NCBI GenBank assembly: GCA_020746105.1
Contig: CM036618.1
Coordinates: forward strand, 90,824,122 to 90,888,121
Reading direction: 5' to 3'
Length of the DNA stretch: 64,000 bases
DNA from: Trogon surrucura
Taxonomy: Eukaryota > Chordata > Aves > Trogoniformes > Trogonidae
Under the pieces are notes generated by a model, which was not told where the DNA came from, did no database searches, and saw only the letters and a list, made by a program, of their open reading frames with translations. Shown piece after piece: positions 1 through 12,700 of the stretch. Made by a program: the position numbers and the translations under genes. The number at the start of each line of letters is the position of its first letter. The stretch's first letter is position 1.

Positions 1-744
1 GATATTTAACTTTTTTAGTAATATTAAGGCAGACTTTTTTAGGTGTAATAAAGCTGCTATATATAGTAACTGTGAAGCAATTGTATGTTCAGGACTAAAT
101 AAAGTGATAAACTGTGAACATTTCCAATTGTCTGAACCTTATATTTGTATAAGCAGATGGACAGTTTTGTTCATTGTCATTTCTCTCAAAACAAGATTTA
201 ATAATTTCTTTATTCCCACTTTGAAATGTAGAGTAGGGTATTAAGCATCGTTTGTGTGTCGTACTATTTGTTTGTAGCTTGAATTACTAAAGTATTTTTC
301 CAAGTGACTTGTTATGAGCATGTACATTTCTAATTATTTTCTTTTGCTTTTTGATTATGAAGAGGTGTCACTAGCTGTACATATGAAGACAATTTTAAAG
401 CTTTGGGATTTATCATTAATGAGAAATTTACTGGTAAAAAAAGGAAACAAATTAATTTTATAGCACAAGTAAAATAATTTTAGGGAAAAATGGAAGTCTA
501 AAGTTATATTTAAAAAAATCATATTTAAATTGATTAAGCTTTTAAAAGTACTTTTTTTCTTTCCTCCTGCACTATTTTTATTTGCTGTTCCTGAAGAATG
601 AGGTAAAAAACCAGACTATCTTGTTTGAAACTCTTGTTCTGAAAATTTCAATTTCCTTTGATGTTAAGATGGTAACTTCTGGTATGAGCTTGGAAACTTA
701 GTTCAAGCATGTTGATTAGGTTGTTCGCAAATATATATGTTCCC

Positions 745-764
745 ATATATATATATATATGTAT
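745..764. repeat. AT dinucleotide run
   Basis: About eight TA units followed by gtata; a short AT microsatellite in intron 2. Confidence 0.85.
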
Positions 765-1715
765 ACACTCTACATTTAAATCATGTTTACAGTCTCTATT
801 ACTGGAACAGCAAAGCTAGAAATAGCATACATGTGGTGTAACATCCTGCCAGTTATTTGGGGTCTGTGTAGTCATTCTGCCGTTTGCTTGTTTACCATTC
901 CAGAAGGTATTTCCATATCCTTTTCTGTAATAAAAACTCACTTTTTACAATCTGATATTTGGACGGAGCCTTGGTAGTCATCATTCTTGTATATTGCATT
1001 TTTATTTTTTTCACAGAAATTGCTGTGCTTTGTACTTAATTGGATTATGCACTTCTGTGCTTAGAAGTGTGTGTAGTTGCTTCAGTTGCATCGTGCCTGG
1101 TACAGTATCTTAATAGGGAGCACACATTTAGTCTTTAAGTAGTTTCTTTCCTTTTCAGTGCTACAAATTTGTTTTCTTGAAATCTGATGCAATTATTTTG
1201 AAAGCCTACCTCTTTTTAAAGTTGTACTTCTAAGCATCTCATTCATGTGCACTGCCTCCCTACTTACTTTCTTTCCTCTTACTAGGTATTTTCCTTCTTC
1301 TAACTACATATTTTCTTGAATCAGCTATGATGAGTCTTCAACTCTGGCAGGTCTGGGCTGGAACCAACAAGAAGAAACTACAATACTTTTTAAAAAAAAA
1401 AGGAAAACAAAATGCGCTGCAAACAGAAATAGACACCATTTTTATCTTAGCATTTTGTGCAAGCTAGGAGTGTAAATTTGCAGTATATTGTTAATTAGGG
1501 CATGACTGCCTGTATGTACTCTACTGTCGTATGGCCACTGTGGCCTAGCTTGAGGGGCAAACTCCTTACAATTAACTTGCTTTTACTTTTTCTGAAGAGC
1601 ACAGTGTTTATTCCACCACTGGTAGAATACCTAAGGTACAGTTAATAGTCTTAATACCTTATTTTTGTTTATAATAGTTATGGCTTTGTTCTTGTCAATA
1701 GAGTTCAGCAGGATT

Positions 1716-1985
1716 TCACAGAATCACAGAATGTTAGAGGTTGGAAGGGACCTCAAAGACCATCTAGTCCAACCCCCCCGCCAGAGCAGGATCACCTACA
1801 GCAGGTCACACAGGAATGTGTCCAGGCAGGTTTTGAATGTCTCCAAAGAAGGAGACTCCACAACCTCCCTGGGCAGCCTGTTCCAGTGCTCTGTCACCCT
1901 CACTGTGAAAAAGTTTTTTCTCATTTTTATGGAACCTTCTATGTTCCATCTTCCACCCATTGCCCCTTGTCCTGTCAATGGACGT
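1716..1985 (-). mobile_element. CR1 LINE, 5'-truncated 3' end
   Basis: Read on the minus strand, this is the 3' ~270 bp of a CR1 retroposon: the end of the ORF2 reading frame ([19 protein letters not shown], then LETFKT) followed by the short 3' UTR. The tail contains the diagnostic ggttggaaggga / ctagtccaac segment and terminates at the left in overlapping TTCACAGAATCACAGAAT octamers. It is 5'-truncated as usual for CR1. It faces the copy at 2117-3042 head to head. Coding sequence is intact over the short remaining piece but cannot encode a functional protein. Confidence 0.93.
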
Positions 1986-2116
1986 CTAAATTTTGCCATT
2001 TAAGAACATGGATTATTAAAAAGGAATCTTTTCTTGCTTCGTCAGAACGTCAACAAAACGAAAGTGAGAGTCAACTCAGGTTTTGTACAGACATTTTCAC
2101 AGAACAGCACAAAATG

Positions 2117-3042
2117 GCATGTGATGACCTGGACGAGGGATTAGAGAATGTTGTCAGCAAGTTTGCTGATGATACAAAATTGGGAAGAGTGGTTGACACA
2201 CCAGAAGGCTGTGCAGCCATTCAGAGAGACCTGGACAGGCTGGAGGGCTGGGCGGGGAGAAATCTGATGAAGTTCAACACGGGCAAGTGTAGAGTTTTGC
2301 ACTTGGAAAAGAATAACCCCATGTGCCAGTATAGGTTGGGGACTGACCTGCTGGAGAGCAGCGCAGGGGAAAGGGAGCTGGGGGTTCTACTGGGCAGCAG
2401 GATGGCCATGAGCCAGCAATGTGCCCTCGTGGCCAAGAAGGCCAATGGCATCCTGGGGTTTATTAGAAGGCGAGTAGAAAGTAGGTCAAGAGAGGTCCTC
2501 CTGCCCCTCTACTCTGCCCTGGTGAGGCCACATCTGGAATATTGTGTCCAGTTCTGGGCCCCTCAGTTCAAGAAGGACAGGGAGCTGCTTGAGAGAGTCC
2601 AGCGCAGAGCCACAAAGATGATGGAGTGGAACATCTCCCTTATGAGGAAAGGCTGAAGGAGCTGGGTCTCTTTAGCTTGGAGAAGAGGAGGCTGAGGGGT
2701 GACTTCATTAATGTTTATAAATATGTCAAGGGGGAGTGTCAGGAGGATGGAGCCAGGCTCTTTTCAGTGATGTCCATTGACAGGACAAGGGGCAATGGGT
2801 ACAAGGTAGAACATAGGAGGTTCCACGAAAATATTAGAAAAAGCTTTTTTACTCTAAGAGTGACCGAGCACTGGCACAGGCTGCCCAGGGAGGTTGTGGA
2901 ATCTCCTTCTCTGGAGACATTCAAAACCCGCCTGGACGTGTTCCTGTATGATCTACTGTAGGTGATCCTGCTCTGGCGGGGGGGTTGGACTAGATGATCT
3001 TCTGAGGTCCCTTCCAAACCCCAACATTCTTTGATTCTGTGA
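2117..3042 (+). mobile_element. CR1 LINE, ~0.9 kb, 5'-truncated, frameshifted
   Basis: The copy starts within the reverse transcriptase domain: the FADDTKL box (YADD-like catalytic loop) is readable near 2159-2180. It continues through [43 protein letters not shown] and, in another frame, [19 protein letters not shown] to the terminal [13 protein letters not shown] segment. The frame shifts near 2620, so it is dead. The 3' end has the avian CR1 tail gttggactagatgatc...tttgattctgtga ending at 3042. The 5' boundary is approximate. This strand is the same as CRIM1. Reading-frame calls that run into it from 1886 are accidental joins across the neighbouring copy. Confidence 0.94.
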
Positions 3043-3420
3043 ACTTGTGCTAGCTTGGAATGGGATAGAGTCAGTTTTCTCCACAGTAGCATTTATGGTG
3101 CCATGTATTGCATTTGTGATGAAAATAGTATTGATAATAAACTGATACTAAATATCTAAAAATCACTAAATGATTGCTGAATGGTGTTTATGCTGAGTCA
3201 GGTCCTTTTTGTGCCTCTCACACTGCCCTGCCAATGGGTTGTCTGGGAGTGCACAGGGAGCTGGGAGGGGACGCGGGTGGGACAAATGATCCCAGCTGAC
3301 CGAAGGGACACCCCAAGACCATACGCTGTGTGGTGTTCAGCCGCAAAAGGGCAGGAGGAAGGTTTGCCAGCTCTGCCATTGCTCTGGGACTGAAAAGTCA
3401 GATGTTTCAGCATTTAGGGT
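3043..3420 (+). mobile_element. Degraded ERVL-like LTR fragment
   Basis: The segments gcttggaatgggatagagtc, gggagctgggaggggac and agctgaccgaagggacac...accata resemble, in order and spacing, the common avian ERVL-class solo LTR as I remember it. It is non-coding; no internal retroviral region accompanies it. The usual TATA-like region after the accata motif is not recognisable, so promoter activity is doubtful. It begins directly at the 3' tail of the preceding CR1. Orientation and exact family are from memory and not certain; the right boundary is approximate. Confidence 0.55.
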
Positions 3421-5529
3421 TTTTTGCATTGCTTGTTTTTCTCAATTTTTCTTTCATTTCTAATTATAAATGGGAGGAAAGGAGGTTCCAGTTTTCTTGT
3501 TCTTCAGAGAGAAAAAGTGTAGTGCATTACTTGTTTGCTCTTGCCCGGTATGCAGATCTGATTTTTTAAAATATATAAATAAAATTGTTAATATAGCAGT
3601 TATAGTATATTGAATATTTTAATACTATATTAATATAGGTATTATATATATAAAAAAAAACAATACTTGAAATGTCTAAAAGAAATAGCTTATATTACAA
3701 GTTTGCCAAAATAATTTGTTTTGCACAACTTGTAGCATAGATCATTATTTTTATTTAACTGTAACATGATGGTGTTCTTGAACCACAGAAGTGATGTACC
3801 TACAGCATCTGAGCCTTGTTAGCATAACAGGTGTTGCTCACTTGCTGTTGGCTACTGTGAGACTTTATTTTCAGATCATTGCTACGAAAATGTAATAATA
3901 ACTGCATCTGCTATTGGAGAATTGGTATGCCTGGTATAACAAGGCAAACAGAGCTGTGACCATAGGCACAAATGCAAATATGTTTGTTTTATTTCAGTGT
4001 TCGTTGCAACCAAGTCTTTTTTGAAGACAGGTGCTTTGTAGTGGAATTGAGGATGATTTGTTGTTGGAAGTCTCGCCTGCTTATATTGAGTTCTCATAGG
4101 AAAAGAAAAAGCTACTGTAGAGCAGTCATGCAGTTAAACACAATGCAAATATAAATGATACATATCTGTTGAGTTATTCTGTGTGGTCATTTTGAATTGA
4201 TGTGTGCCCACACAACATGTGTGGGAAACCTGTCATTTGATGTTGTTGAATGTTTCTGATAGCTGAACTGTGGTTGTTAGTACAGGTGGGTGTGTTTAGG
4301 TGGAAGAATGTAACCTGTTGTATCAAAGTTTGGTGTGTTAGGACATGCTGTCTACTTGACCAGTATAAACAAAGCTGTAGTCTTTTCGGACTTGTCCAGA
4401 CAGGAAAGTGCACCTGACTGCACTGACTCGGTGAAGATGGAGGAGGTGATAATTCTTAGACTATGGAAGCCTCTTGGGTCTTGGGGTTTTTGCTTAGAAG
4501 CAGATGAGCTTCCAGTATAACTGCAGGTTATATTAAATATTCTGGGACAAATTTGTCTTGGAGTTGAGGGGAGGAGTACTATTGTTTCTCTTCAGTTGTG
4601 ATTCAATACAGATATTCCCACAGCACCCCCACTCCACTGCATGCTCAAGTACCAGAAATAGAAACATTGAGATGAAAGGTTGTCATAACTCATCCTAATG
4701 CTTTTGGCACTATGCCCTTAAATCAAGTCAGTAAATTATGGAAGAACATATGTTAACTCCAGAAGGAAGCTTATCTGCACATTAGTGTCCATATAGTGCT
4801 CTCTTAGCTAACAGGTTAAGCAAAGTTCAGAGTTAATATTGAGATCAAGAGCAAAAAAGACATCTGATCTGACTGTGTGGAGATTATATTGCATACTGAA
4901 ACTTGGAAGGCTGGACAACAAAATGTTGGGTAGGATTGTTTCCTTCATAGCCCAAACAAACTGACATTCCTGACAGAAATAATAAATACTTCTCAATGAA
5001 TAGAGCAGTAGTGCTCTACAAACAAAGTGTAGTGCTCCAAAATTTCTTGTTGTTTATTCAGAATTTGTCTACTATAGGTAAAGTTGAACTCAGGCCACAA
5101 CTTCAGAGATGAGGAGCACGTGAACTACTCAGTGCAGTAGTAATTTGTGGATGAAATTAATTATTTTTATTTTGCAATGCATAAGCTTCTGCTACTGCTG
5201 AATGTTTGAACAGCTTCAGGAGGCATAACTGAGGTGGAGGGAGGATAAAAACCGAATCTTAGATTAAATAAATGTCTTTGAACTCTTATCACATTTGCTG
5301 GTTAGAAACATCTAGCTCCAAAATGAAATAATTAAAGTTTTTGGAATTTCTAGTTGCGATGCTGGCCTGTAGAAACTGGTGATGGGATGGAACCTACCTT
5401 AAATTGTTATAGTACTAAGGAAGAGGTCACACTAGGGTAATATGCTACTACCTGCAGAAATTTCTGCCCTCATGAAAACTTTGGCAGGGAGAAAGCTTAC
5501 CTGTCACATGCAGGAATAATGACTTATCC

Positions 5530-6040
5530 TGACCAAGATTGATGGTGCAGGAGGTCGAACGTGAGTCAGCAGTGTGCCCTTGCGGTGAAGAAGGCCAACT
5601 GCATGCCAGGTTGTGAAATCATCGGAGCCAGGATTGAGAGACACCAGTACCTTCTCTTTCAGCACTGGTGAAACCTCACCTGGAGTAGTGTGCCCCGTTT
5701 TGGGATCCCTAATGCAAGAAGGGTGCTTGAGTAGGGCTCTGGGAAACATGATCTACAGGGAGAAGATTTTTTTGTTTAGTCTAAAGAAAAGGAAGCAGCA
5801 GAAGTGACTTTGTTGCTGTCTTCAGCTGCCTCGTACTTGGTTACAGAGTAGATGGAGCTGGGTGCTACTCCAAGGTGCCCAGTGAAAGGATGAGATGCAT
5901 CAGCTGCAACAAGGAACATTCCAGTTAGATGTTGGAAGGTGCCTTGTCAGGGTAGTCAAATGGAGGGACAGGCTTTCAGGGAATATGATGGAATTGCCAT
6001 CATCAGGGTTGTCTGAGCTCACTTGACCTGAACAGCAGAT
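5530..6040 (+). mobile_element. Old, heavily degraded CR1 LINE fragment
   Basis: Blocks in the CR1 ORF2 order can be read despite many changes: gtgagtcagcagtgtgccct (SQQCAL), gtgaaacctcacctggagta (VKPHLEY), ccgttttgggatccc (FWDP), then ggtgcccagtgaaagga and gctgcaacaagg typical of older CR1 subfamilies, and a remnant of the VVxxWRDRLSG segment. No octamer tail is recognisable. Internal deletions are evident. Boundaries are approximate. Confidence 0.7.
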
Positions 6041-9000
6041 GTAGCATCAGCCCTGCTCTGAATAGGGAACGGGATCAGGTGACTCAAGACATACATTTGG
6101 GCCAGAATTACTCTGCAGTTGGCAGATTCGGAAAGGACTCGCCCAAAGTGATGGGAGGACATCAGACTTGTGTTGAGAGTTCTGAAATGGCTTGCCTTGA
6201 GGAAAACTCCCAGAAGTTTTACTTAGCAACATCTAGCATTCTTCAACGCAGTTCTGGAGTGCTTATCACCTGCTAGGTTTTGTTCTACCAGACCCATTCT
6301 ATACCTTACTGGATACCCCACCCCCTCCCCCTACAGCCACAGAACACAAAATAGCTGGACAGTCACTGCCAAGGGTTAGAGTATACCTGTTTTGCCAGGG
6401 GAGCATTTTGGTGCTGTACTTATAGAACAGCACATGGAAGACAAGTTTACATAATGGATGCTGTTGTGGCACTGAACACTTTGTCATGATACACATTCCT
6501 GTGCATCTGTTCCATGAGAACTCTACTTATTTCTCTTAATGTCAGATGCAGAAATGTTTGGAAAGGAAGCCCTTGATATTTCCTCGGCTATCTAGCTACT
6601 TTATGGTGGATGTCTTAGTTATAGAATAGGAAGCCGATATGTAAATTTAAAGAGCTCAGAGCATACAGGGAAGGGCACAGGCTTCACATCAGTGCACTGG
6701 AGCCCAAGTATGTGGTTCCTCTTCATCTGATACTAGTCAAAGAACTATACTCAGAAACAATTTTTCTGTTGAAGAAAAACTTGCACTTTTTCCTGAATAT
6801 TCAGGTTTTCTGGCATCTGTATAGTGTTTTCTGATACATACTAAACAACAGTTGAGGAGGTTTGGTTGGATTGGGGTTTTTGTAGCACCTAGGGATCTTG
6901 ACTGAAAAAGGATTGTGTGTTGTGTAGACCAGGAGATACCACAGGTAGAGCAAGTGTCCCTGCACTTGGGAAGCACCTGTGCTTATAAAAAGAGTGGTAG
7001 ATTGGGAAACAGGAACAAAATAGTTTGTGTGAATTACTGAAACTGGGAACAGAAACTCAGTGCATTTGAATGTAGTGCTTAAAATTTTTTCTTGGGTCTT
7101 CTGAATTTTCTGTCTGTCAGAGCATTCTTTCTATCCATTTAGTGTCTCTTGGTATGGCTACTTAGTTATATAAGCCTCTCTGATTTTTTTTTTTAATGTT
7201 TTGTTTGGTTTGTTCTCTTCTTGTGATGCTTTTTTTTTAAAATATGTATTGAGAGGGTGTTGTTTCGTTGGAGACTTTTGGGTTTGTTTGGGTTTTTTAT
7301 TATTGTTTTTTTTAGTCACTAGCGTTAGTTACCACATTGTAATGTGCAGGATGTGAGACAGCACAAATTCACACAAGTATTGTGAAGTCCTTGATTACAA
7401 AGTCAAACTTCTAAGGCAAATTATGCCAACTGAAGATTTGTTTTTAAATCTTGCTAGATAAATAATTTATTTCCAAAGAGAATGTTTACATATTTCTCAG
7501 ACTGTGCATTTATAGGTTATTTAAGCTTGTCCTACTGTTCATTTTTCTGTGATGTAAGTTTTGCTTATTTTGCAGCTTAAAGAAAATGTGGCTAGAATGT
7601 GATGTTGACTCAGTTTAATTTTTAATTTTTTTAAACTTTTTCTGAAATAGTGGGTGCTTAAATGCTGTTTTAGGATAACTTGGTATCCACAGCATGATTC
7701 AAGAAAATTATGTGAAGTGGAAGAAAGTCAGCATGTTAAAGGTGATATTTAAAAACCTGCTTCACAGGAAATTAGATGGGATAAACACAAGGTTAGGATC
7801 AGTCCTGCAAGTTAATTATGTGAAAGATTTATTAAATTTACTAGCTTTGCTTCCTTTTCAACATTCACTTAAGGCATTAATAGGACACAGTGTATTAGAA
7901 GCGCATGCATGTGGTTAGAAATATAGACTAAAATTTCTAACTTTTTTCTGTTGTATTTTAATTATGCTGTCTTTTTATGTTGAGGAGATTCTGAAGTCAT
8001 GTTTCACGGGTGACAGAGTTGACATATTTGCATCTTCTTTTACAATTATTGGTGTATCAGTAATACTTAACCTTGTCTTTCCTGCACGCTTATGTTGCAG
8101 AGATTTCTTTGTAAGTCTTGATCCAGATTTCCACGAAAGCAAGTATTTATTCTATGTTGGGAAAATGCATTCATTGCATACATTAGAAGAAAGAGTAGAG
8201 AATTTTTTTATTGTCAGCAGTGATACTAGGTGGAATGTTATGCAACTTATGTCTTTTTGTTGAAAAAAGCATGCATTTTGAGTTGTGCTAATGAAAAACT
8301 TCATTTAGAATTTCCTATGATAATGCTGCCTTCATTAACACTTAACACCTACAACTGCTTTAAGTGGAGATCTGGTTTTGAGTATAGAGAAACATTTTTC
8401 ATTCTTTCTCATTTACTTCTGTTGCTACTGGTTTACTGTGAGAACTGCTGTTCAGTGAGGTGTACGTCACTGAAGGAGGTATCTCAAGAGATACAGGAGA
8501 TACCTCATCATGTAACAATACTAGATTTTACTCTCTCTGGTGTCTCTTTCCAGCCAAAAGGGGAAAAACAGTGAAAACACAGGGTTTAAAGTAGTATCAC
8601 TCTGCTTTAAGATGCATAGGCATCATCACCTACGGTATTTGATAAAGCTATTTGGTAGCTTTTGCTTTCTGCTTTTATCTTGTTGAATGTCAATAGGCTT
8701 TGCTGAGTTCCCTAATACCAGTTCTCAGCTTGCCTATATGAAGGGATATGTTCTTAACCTTAGGATTTCATAATCATATTGCTTGAGTTAATATGATCAG
8801 TGCAGTCTCTTGGTTGTAAGGATCACTGCATCTTTAGAGTTGTAATTTGCTAGTAATTTCAACTGTTTTCTTCTCTTTTTCATTTCTCTGGCTTGAACAA
8901 TAGAATAATCTTGTTCACAACAGCTCTCAAAACAGTCTTTTCTCCCAGAGTGTGTTTATGAGGTAGGATCATTGTCCTTATAACAGAAGTGTATACAGAG

Positions 9001-9775
9001 CCAGTCTCTTCCTTGGGACACTCGGTAGTTACTGTTCAAAATTGCATTTGTCATCCTCCTACTCATAGAATTTTTCCAAGTTCAGTGAGGAGTCCATCAG
9101 TTCATCAGATACATCACTGGTGGCTCCCTCCTGGTTTTGAGATGCTCAATACTGCTTTTGTGGATTAGATGTCATCTAGTATACTTGACCATTTTAGTAA
9201 TAAGCTGCTATGCTTTGTCTCTGATCCTTGAACCTTACATGATACTCTGCAAACTAACATGTTTGTTCTAAACTCATATGTAGGATTAATGTACGTTGAT
9301 TGTGTCCAGTTCCTGAACCATGCACTGCACAGTGTTTGATCTAAACATGACTTTGGATGTGACTGAATCCCAAACCCGTGTTGTAAGGAGTGCCATCATA
9401 GAAATCTCAGTAGAAATAATACTAATTTTATTTGCTTATAAAGTGCAGCCATATCTGCAGTCTCCAGTCAGTAATTAGATCACTGTGCATAATGTCCCAC
9501 AAAGGGACATACCTGCATTTTCGTGCTTGTAAATTAAGTCTGCATTTGAGGCTTAGTCAAACTGCCCTAATGAATCAAGTTTGCTGTTGTATATTGTAGT
9601 AATGGAGATGTGTAGTAAGAAAGACAAAAAGGTTAGAAAAGATGCAAAGTGAATATTTTTGAGGATTTGCTTTAAAGGAGGTATAATGAAAAATAAGAAA
9701 ATCCTAGGGTAAAGAATCAGAATAAATCTCTGAGCAAGGGTAATCTGTGATGTTCTTGTGCCTTGGTAGTTCTGC

Positions 9776-9796
9776 TAAATAAATAAATAAATAAAT
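9776..9796. repeat. (TAAA)5 microsatellite
   Basis: Five perfect tetranucleotide units in otherwise unique AT-rich intron sequence. Confidence 0.95.
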
Positions 9797-12700
9797 GAGT
9801 AATCCTAACAATGCACTTGGGAAAAATGGATTACTATACTTGCAGTCATCCAGATCATTCCCCTTTAAGCTGCTCTTGGAAACAACCTTCCAGCTATTTA
9901 ATACACAGCTGTATGCTTCAAATGAGATCAGAAACTGAATCTAATTAAAGAATGTTGCAGCCAACAATATTCTGAAATTGAGAGATTATTTTTATATATT
10001 TGGCATAGGATTGTTGGTCTTTTTCCAGACTAGCTGTCTTTTGTTTCTAATAAAAGGTGTTGGCATTCATCCAGCTTGAAATAGAGGGGTCCAAGTTTAA
10101 TGACTACCGCAGTCAGCAAAATCCTTGTACTAGTGTTAACAGAAGCTCAGTGCTTTGTAAGCTCTGACTTTCTACTTTTTTTCTGGTTTTGACATTTAAT
10201 TCCCTCTGTGGGATGTTGCTGCTTTGAGGTAGAATAAGGGATGCTGCAGCCGGGTAGTGATATCTAGTAGCATTTAATCTATGATGGATGTGAAGCTCTG
10301 TTTAATTGACTTAGTCGATTATGAATATTTTATTTATGTACCTGCATAGCCCTGTGCAGGTGCCTGTTTCAGTGGCTGTATGAGGAATAAAGACTGTGCA
10401 TGTAATCTGGATTCTTGCTTTGCGTTTTGCACGGCAGTACTGCAGAAGGCAGCAACTCGTTTGCCCTTCCTATGCTGTGATTCCTTCTGGTCTTTAGACT
10501 GTTTGTAGGCTGGTTATGAATACATGTGTGCATATGACTTATGTTGCCTTTTTTTCTTTTCCTTTTCCGTAAATGTGAAGATATTTATGGTTTGGAAAGT
10601 GCTGCAGATTAGAAGCAGGAAGAGTAAGATGATTCTCAAATTCCAGCTGTCTGTTTCTAATTGGGTCTCAAACTTTTATGCAAACAGTTGGATAGCTCTC
10701 ATATTAAGCTTAAATTGCTTAGATCTTAGATTGAAATTAAAATTTCATGTGCTTATTTTTGTCTTTCGGTGTTGTTTTTCCCAATAAATATTTTTTCTTT
10801 TTGTTTGTGTGATTGATAGTTATGGAAAGCACAGAAACCTATCCAATATAGCATTGAAAGCGGGTATTGCAAGCAGGAACTTGGGATTTAACAAAATTCA
10901 TTGGGTGATGCTTTAGTGCTTTATTTAATTTTCTTTTTTCTAGTGTACATGTTCTTTGGATTCAAGGAAGTTTACATCTAGAGAATACTGTATTTTAAAT
11001 ATTCTGTATTTTTACATAAAATATGACAAATTGCCTCAAGTATAAGACACAAAGACCGAAGTGCTTTAACTTCTTTAAAAGCAGTCTTCTGACAGGCTGC
11101 TTATTTATGCTTCTTGCATCTTAAGTGTCAGACATGGCAGTTCATTAGAAGAGTTTGTCTTTGGAGAAAAGATAATATTTTATGTGGAATATCCACCATC
11201 TCTATATTGATTGAAATGCTCTTAATTAAAGTTTTGTTAAAGGACATTTCTCTGCAAAGATAAATCTAGTAAAAACCCATATCTACTTTTTCTGGGGAAC
11301 TAAGCTGTTCATTAAATTCTTTCCTGTTGATAATTCTTGTAATTGGAAATGTGGTAAAATCTTGTTGCCATGCATTAAAGAGATTCTACAGTATTTTTTA
11401 CATAAGAATCAGTGGTGTCGGTATAGATTTCACCCAGAATTATAATGACCCCTTTTGCCTTGTTGTTATATTTCTTCTGTTAGCTGGAGGTCTTTTTCTG
11501 TTGTCCTAAGTAATGTGCAGAAATTCTGTTCAGTAAGTTGATGGAGGTTTGCTAGCTGGTGAATTGCAAATAAAAAAATAGTTATAGTTCCAGGGAGGCA
11601 ATTTTAACAAGTATTCATGTTAAAATAGAGGAAAAAGGTAAGAATTAAGGAAAATCTTTGGTTGGATGGAAAATCTTATGTAATAGAAATGCATTTAAAC
11701 TCTAAATTTAGAGAGGCTATTTTGAAAAACATAGAAAGAAGCCCCCACAGAGAAGTCAAGAGAGATGAACCATAGCAGTTGAAGAATGAAAATATCTTGA
11801 AACATTTGCTGGCTTTCACCATTTGAAGTAGTCCAATTATGTTTGTCTAGGAGAAGGAAACTATGCCCTTGGTACTTTCTGGTAACTACAGTATCTCAGG
11901 TTAGCGAAGAGAAGAATGACATGGTGGATGGTTTTTCTGATGTTATGCGTCTTGGGTTTGTGAGTTTAAGAAATACGTGGTTGAACTGCTACAGCATAAT
12001 GGCTAGGAAAACAAGTTTGCATAATGGAGTTTACTTGCCAGAAGTATCTCAAGGCATTTAAGTTCTTGTTTTATTATGTATGGGTTTGGTGTTTTGGGGT
12101 TGAGTTTTGTGGAATTTTTTGGTTTGTTTTTTTTTGTTTTTTTTTAACATTAGGAGAGATCACAAAACTTGAAAAAAAGCACATATCTTAAAAATCATTT
12201 TTTATTAGCTTAACAAAACACTGAAGGGCAGAAAGGAACTAATTCCATTTGACTAATAACAAAAACCTGTGACTCTTTGACTATCAACCCTCTTCCTTCC
12301 AAGTTAATTTTTACACCTTGGTTGCTTTTTTTATCTAGCTCTGGAAACTAATTGCTTTTCTTGCTGTTCCAGATTTTATCTCAGTTGATAACTTCTTATA
12401 TATGTGAATTCTCATTTCTTTGTAAAACTATCTGTTTATCTTTGATCGCACTGTGCCTTTATTGTTAATGCAAGTGTTTTCTGGGTCCTTGTTGTGTTTT
12501 CAGGCTTTGATTAGGAAGCAGACAATGATTTGAGACTGCTCTGCTGGGTGTGATTGTGTGGTATAGCACCTTGTTCGGCTGTCCTCACGTCCACAGCTGC
12601 CTTCAGATGGGTTTGTTCTTTGTGGGGTCAAAATCTCATGTTCAGATTCAAATCTCTTTCTCCCTGTCACATCAAGGTGTGCGTTGCAGTACTACTTCTT

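Noticed and set aside
1886-2656. A 256-codon open frame, the longest in the window
   Set aside because: It begins by chance in the antisense of one CR1, crosses unique sequence and then enters the reverse transcriptase of a second CR1. It is not a host gene.
6315-6331. A C-rich run that could be a G-quadruplex on the minus strand
   Set aside because: Only three C tracts are present, so the four-tract requirement is not met.
7964-8574. Two overlapping + strand frames of 99 and 114 codons
   Set aside because: The translations resemble no protein and lie deep in an intron; base composition matches surrounding non-coding sequence.
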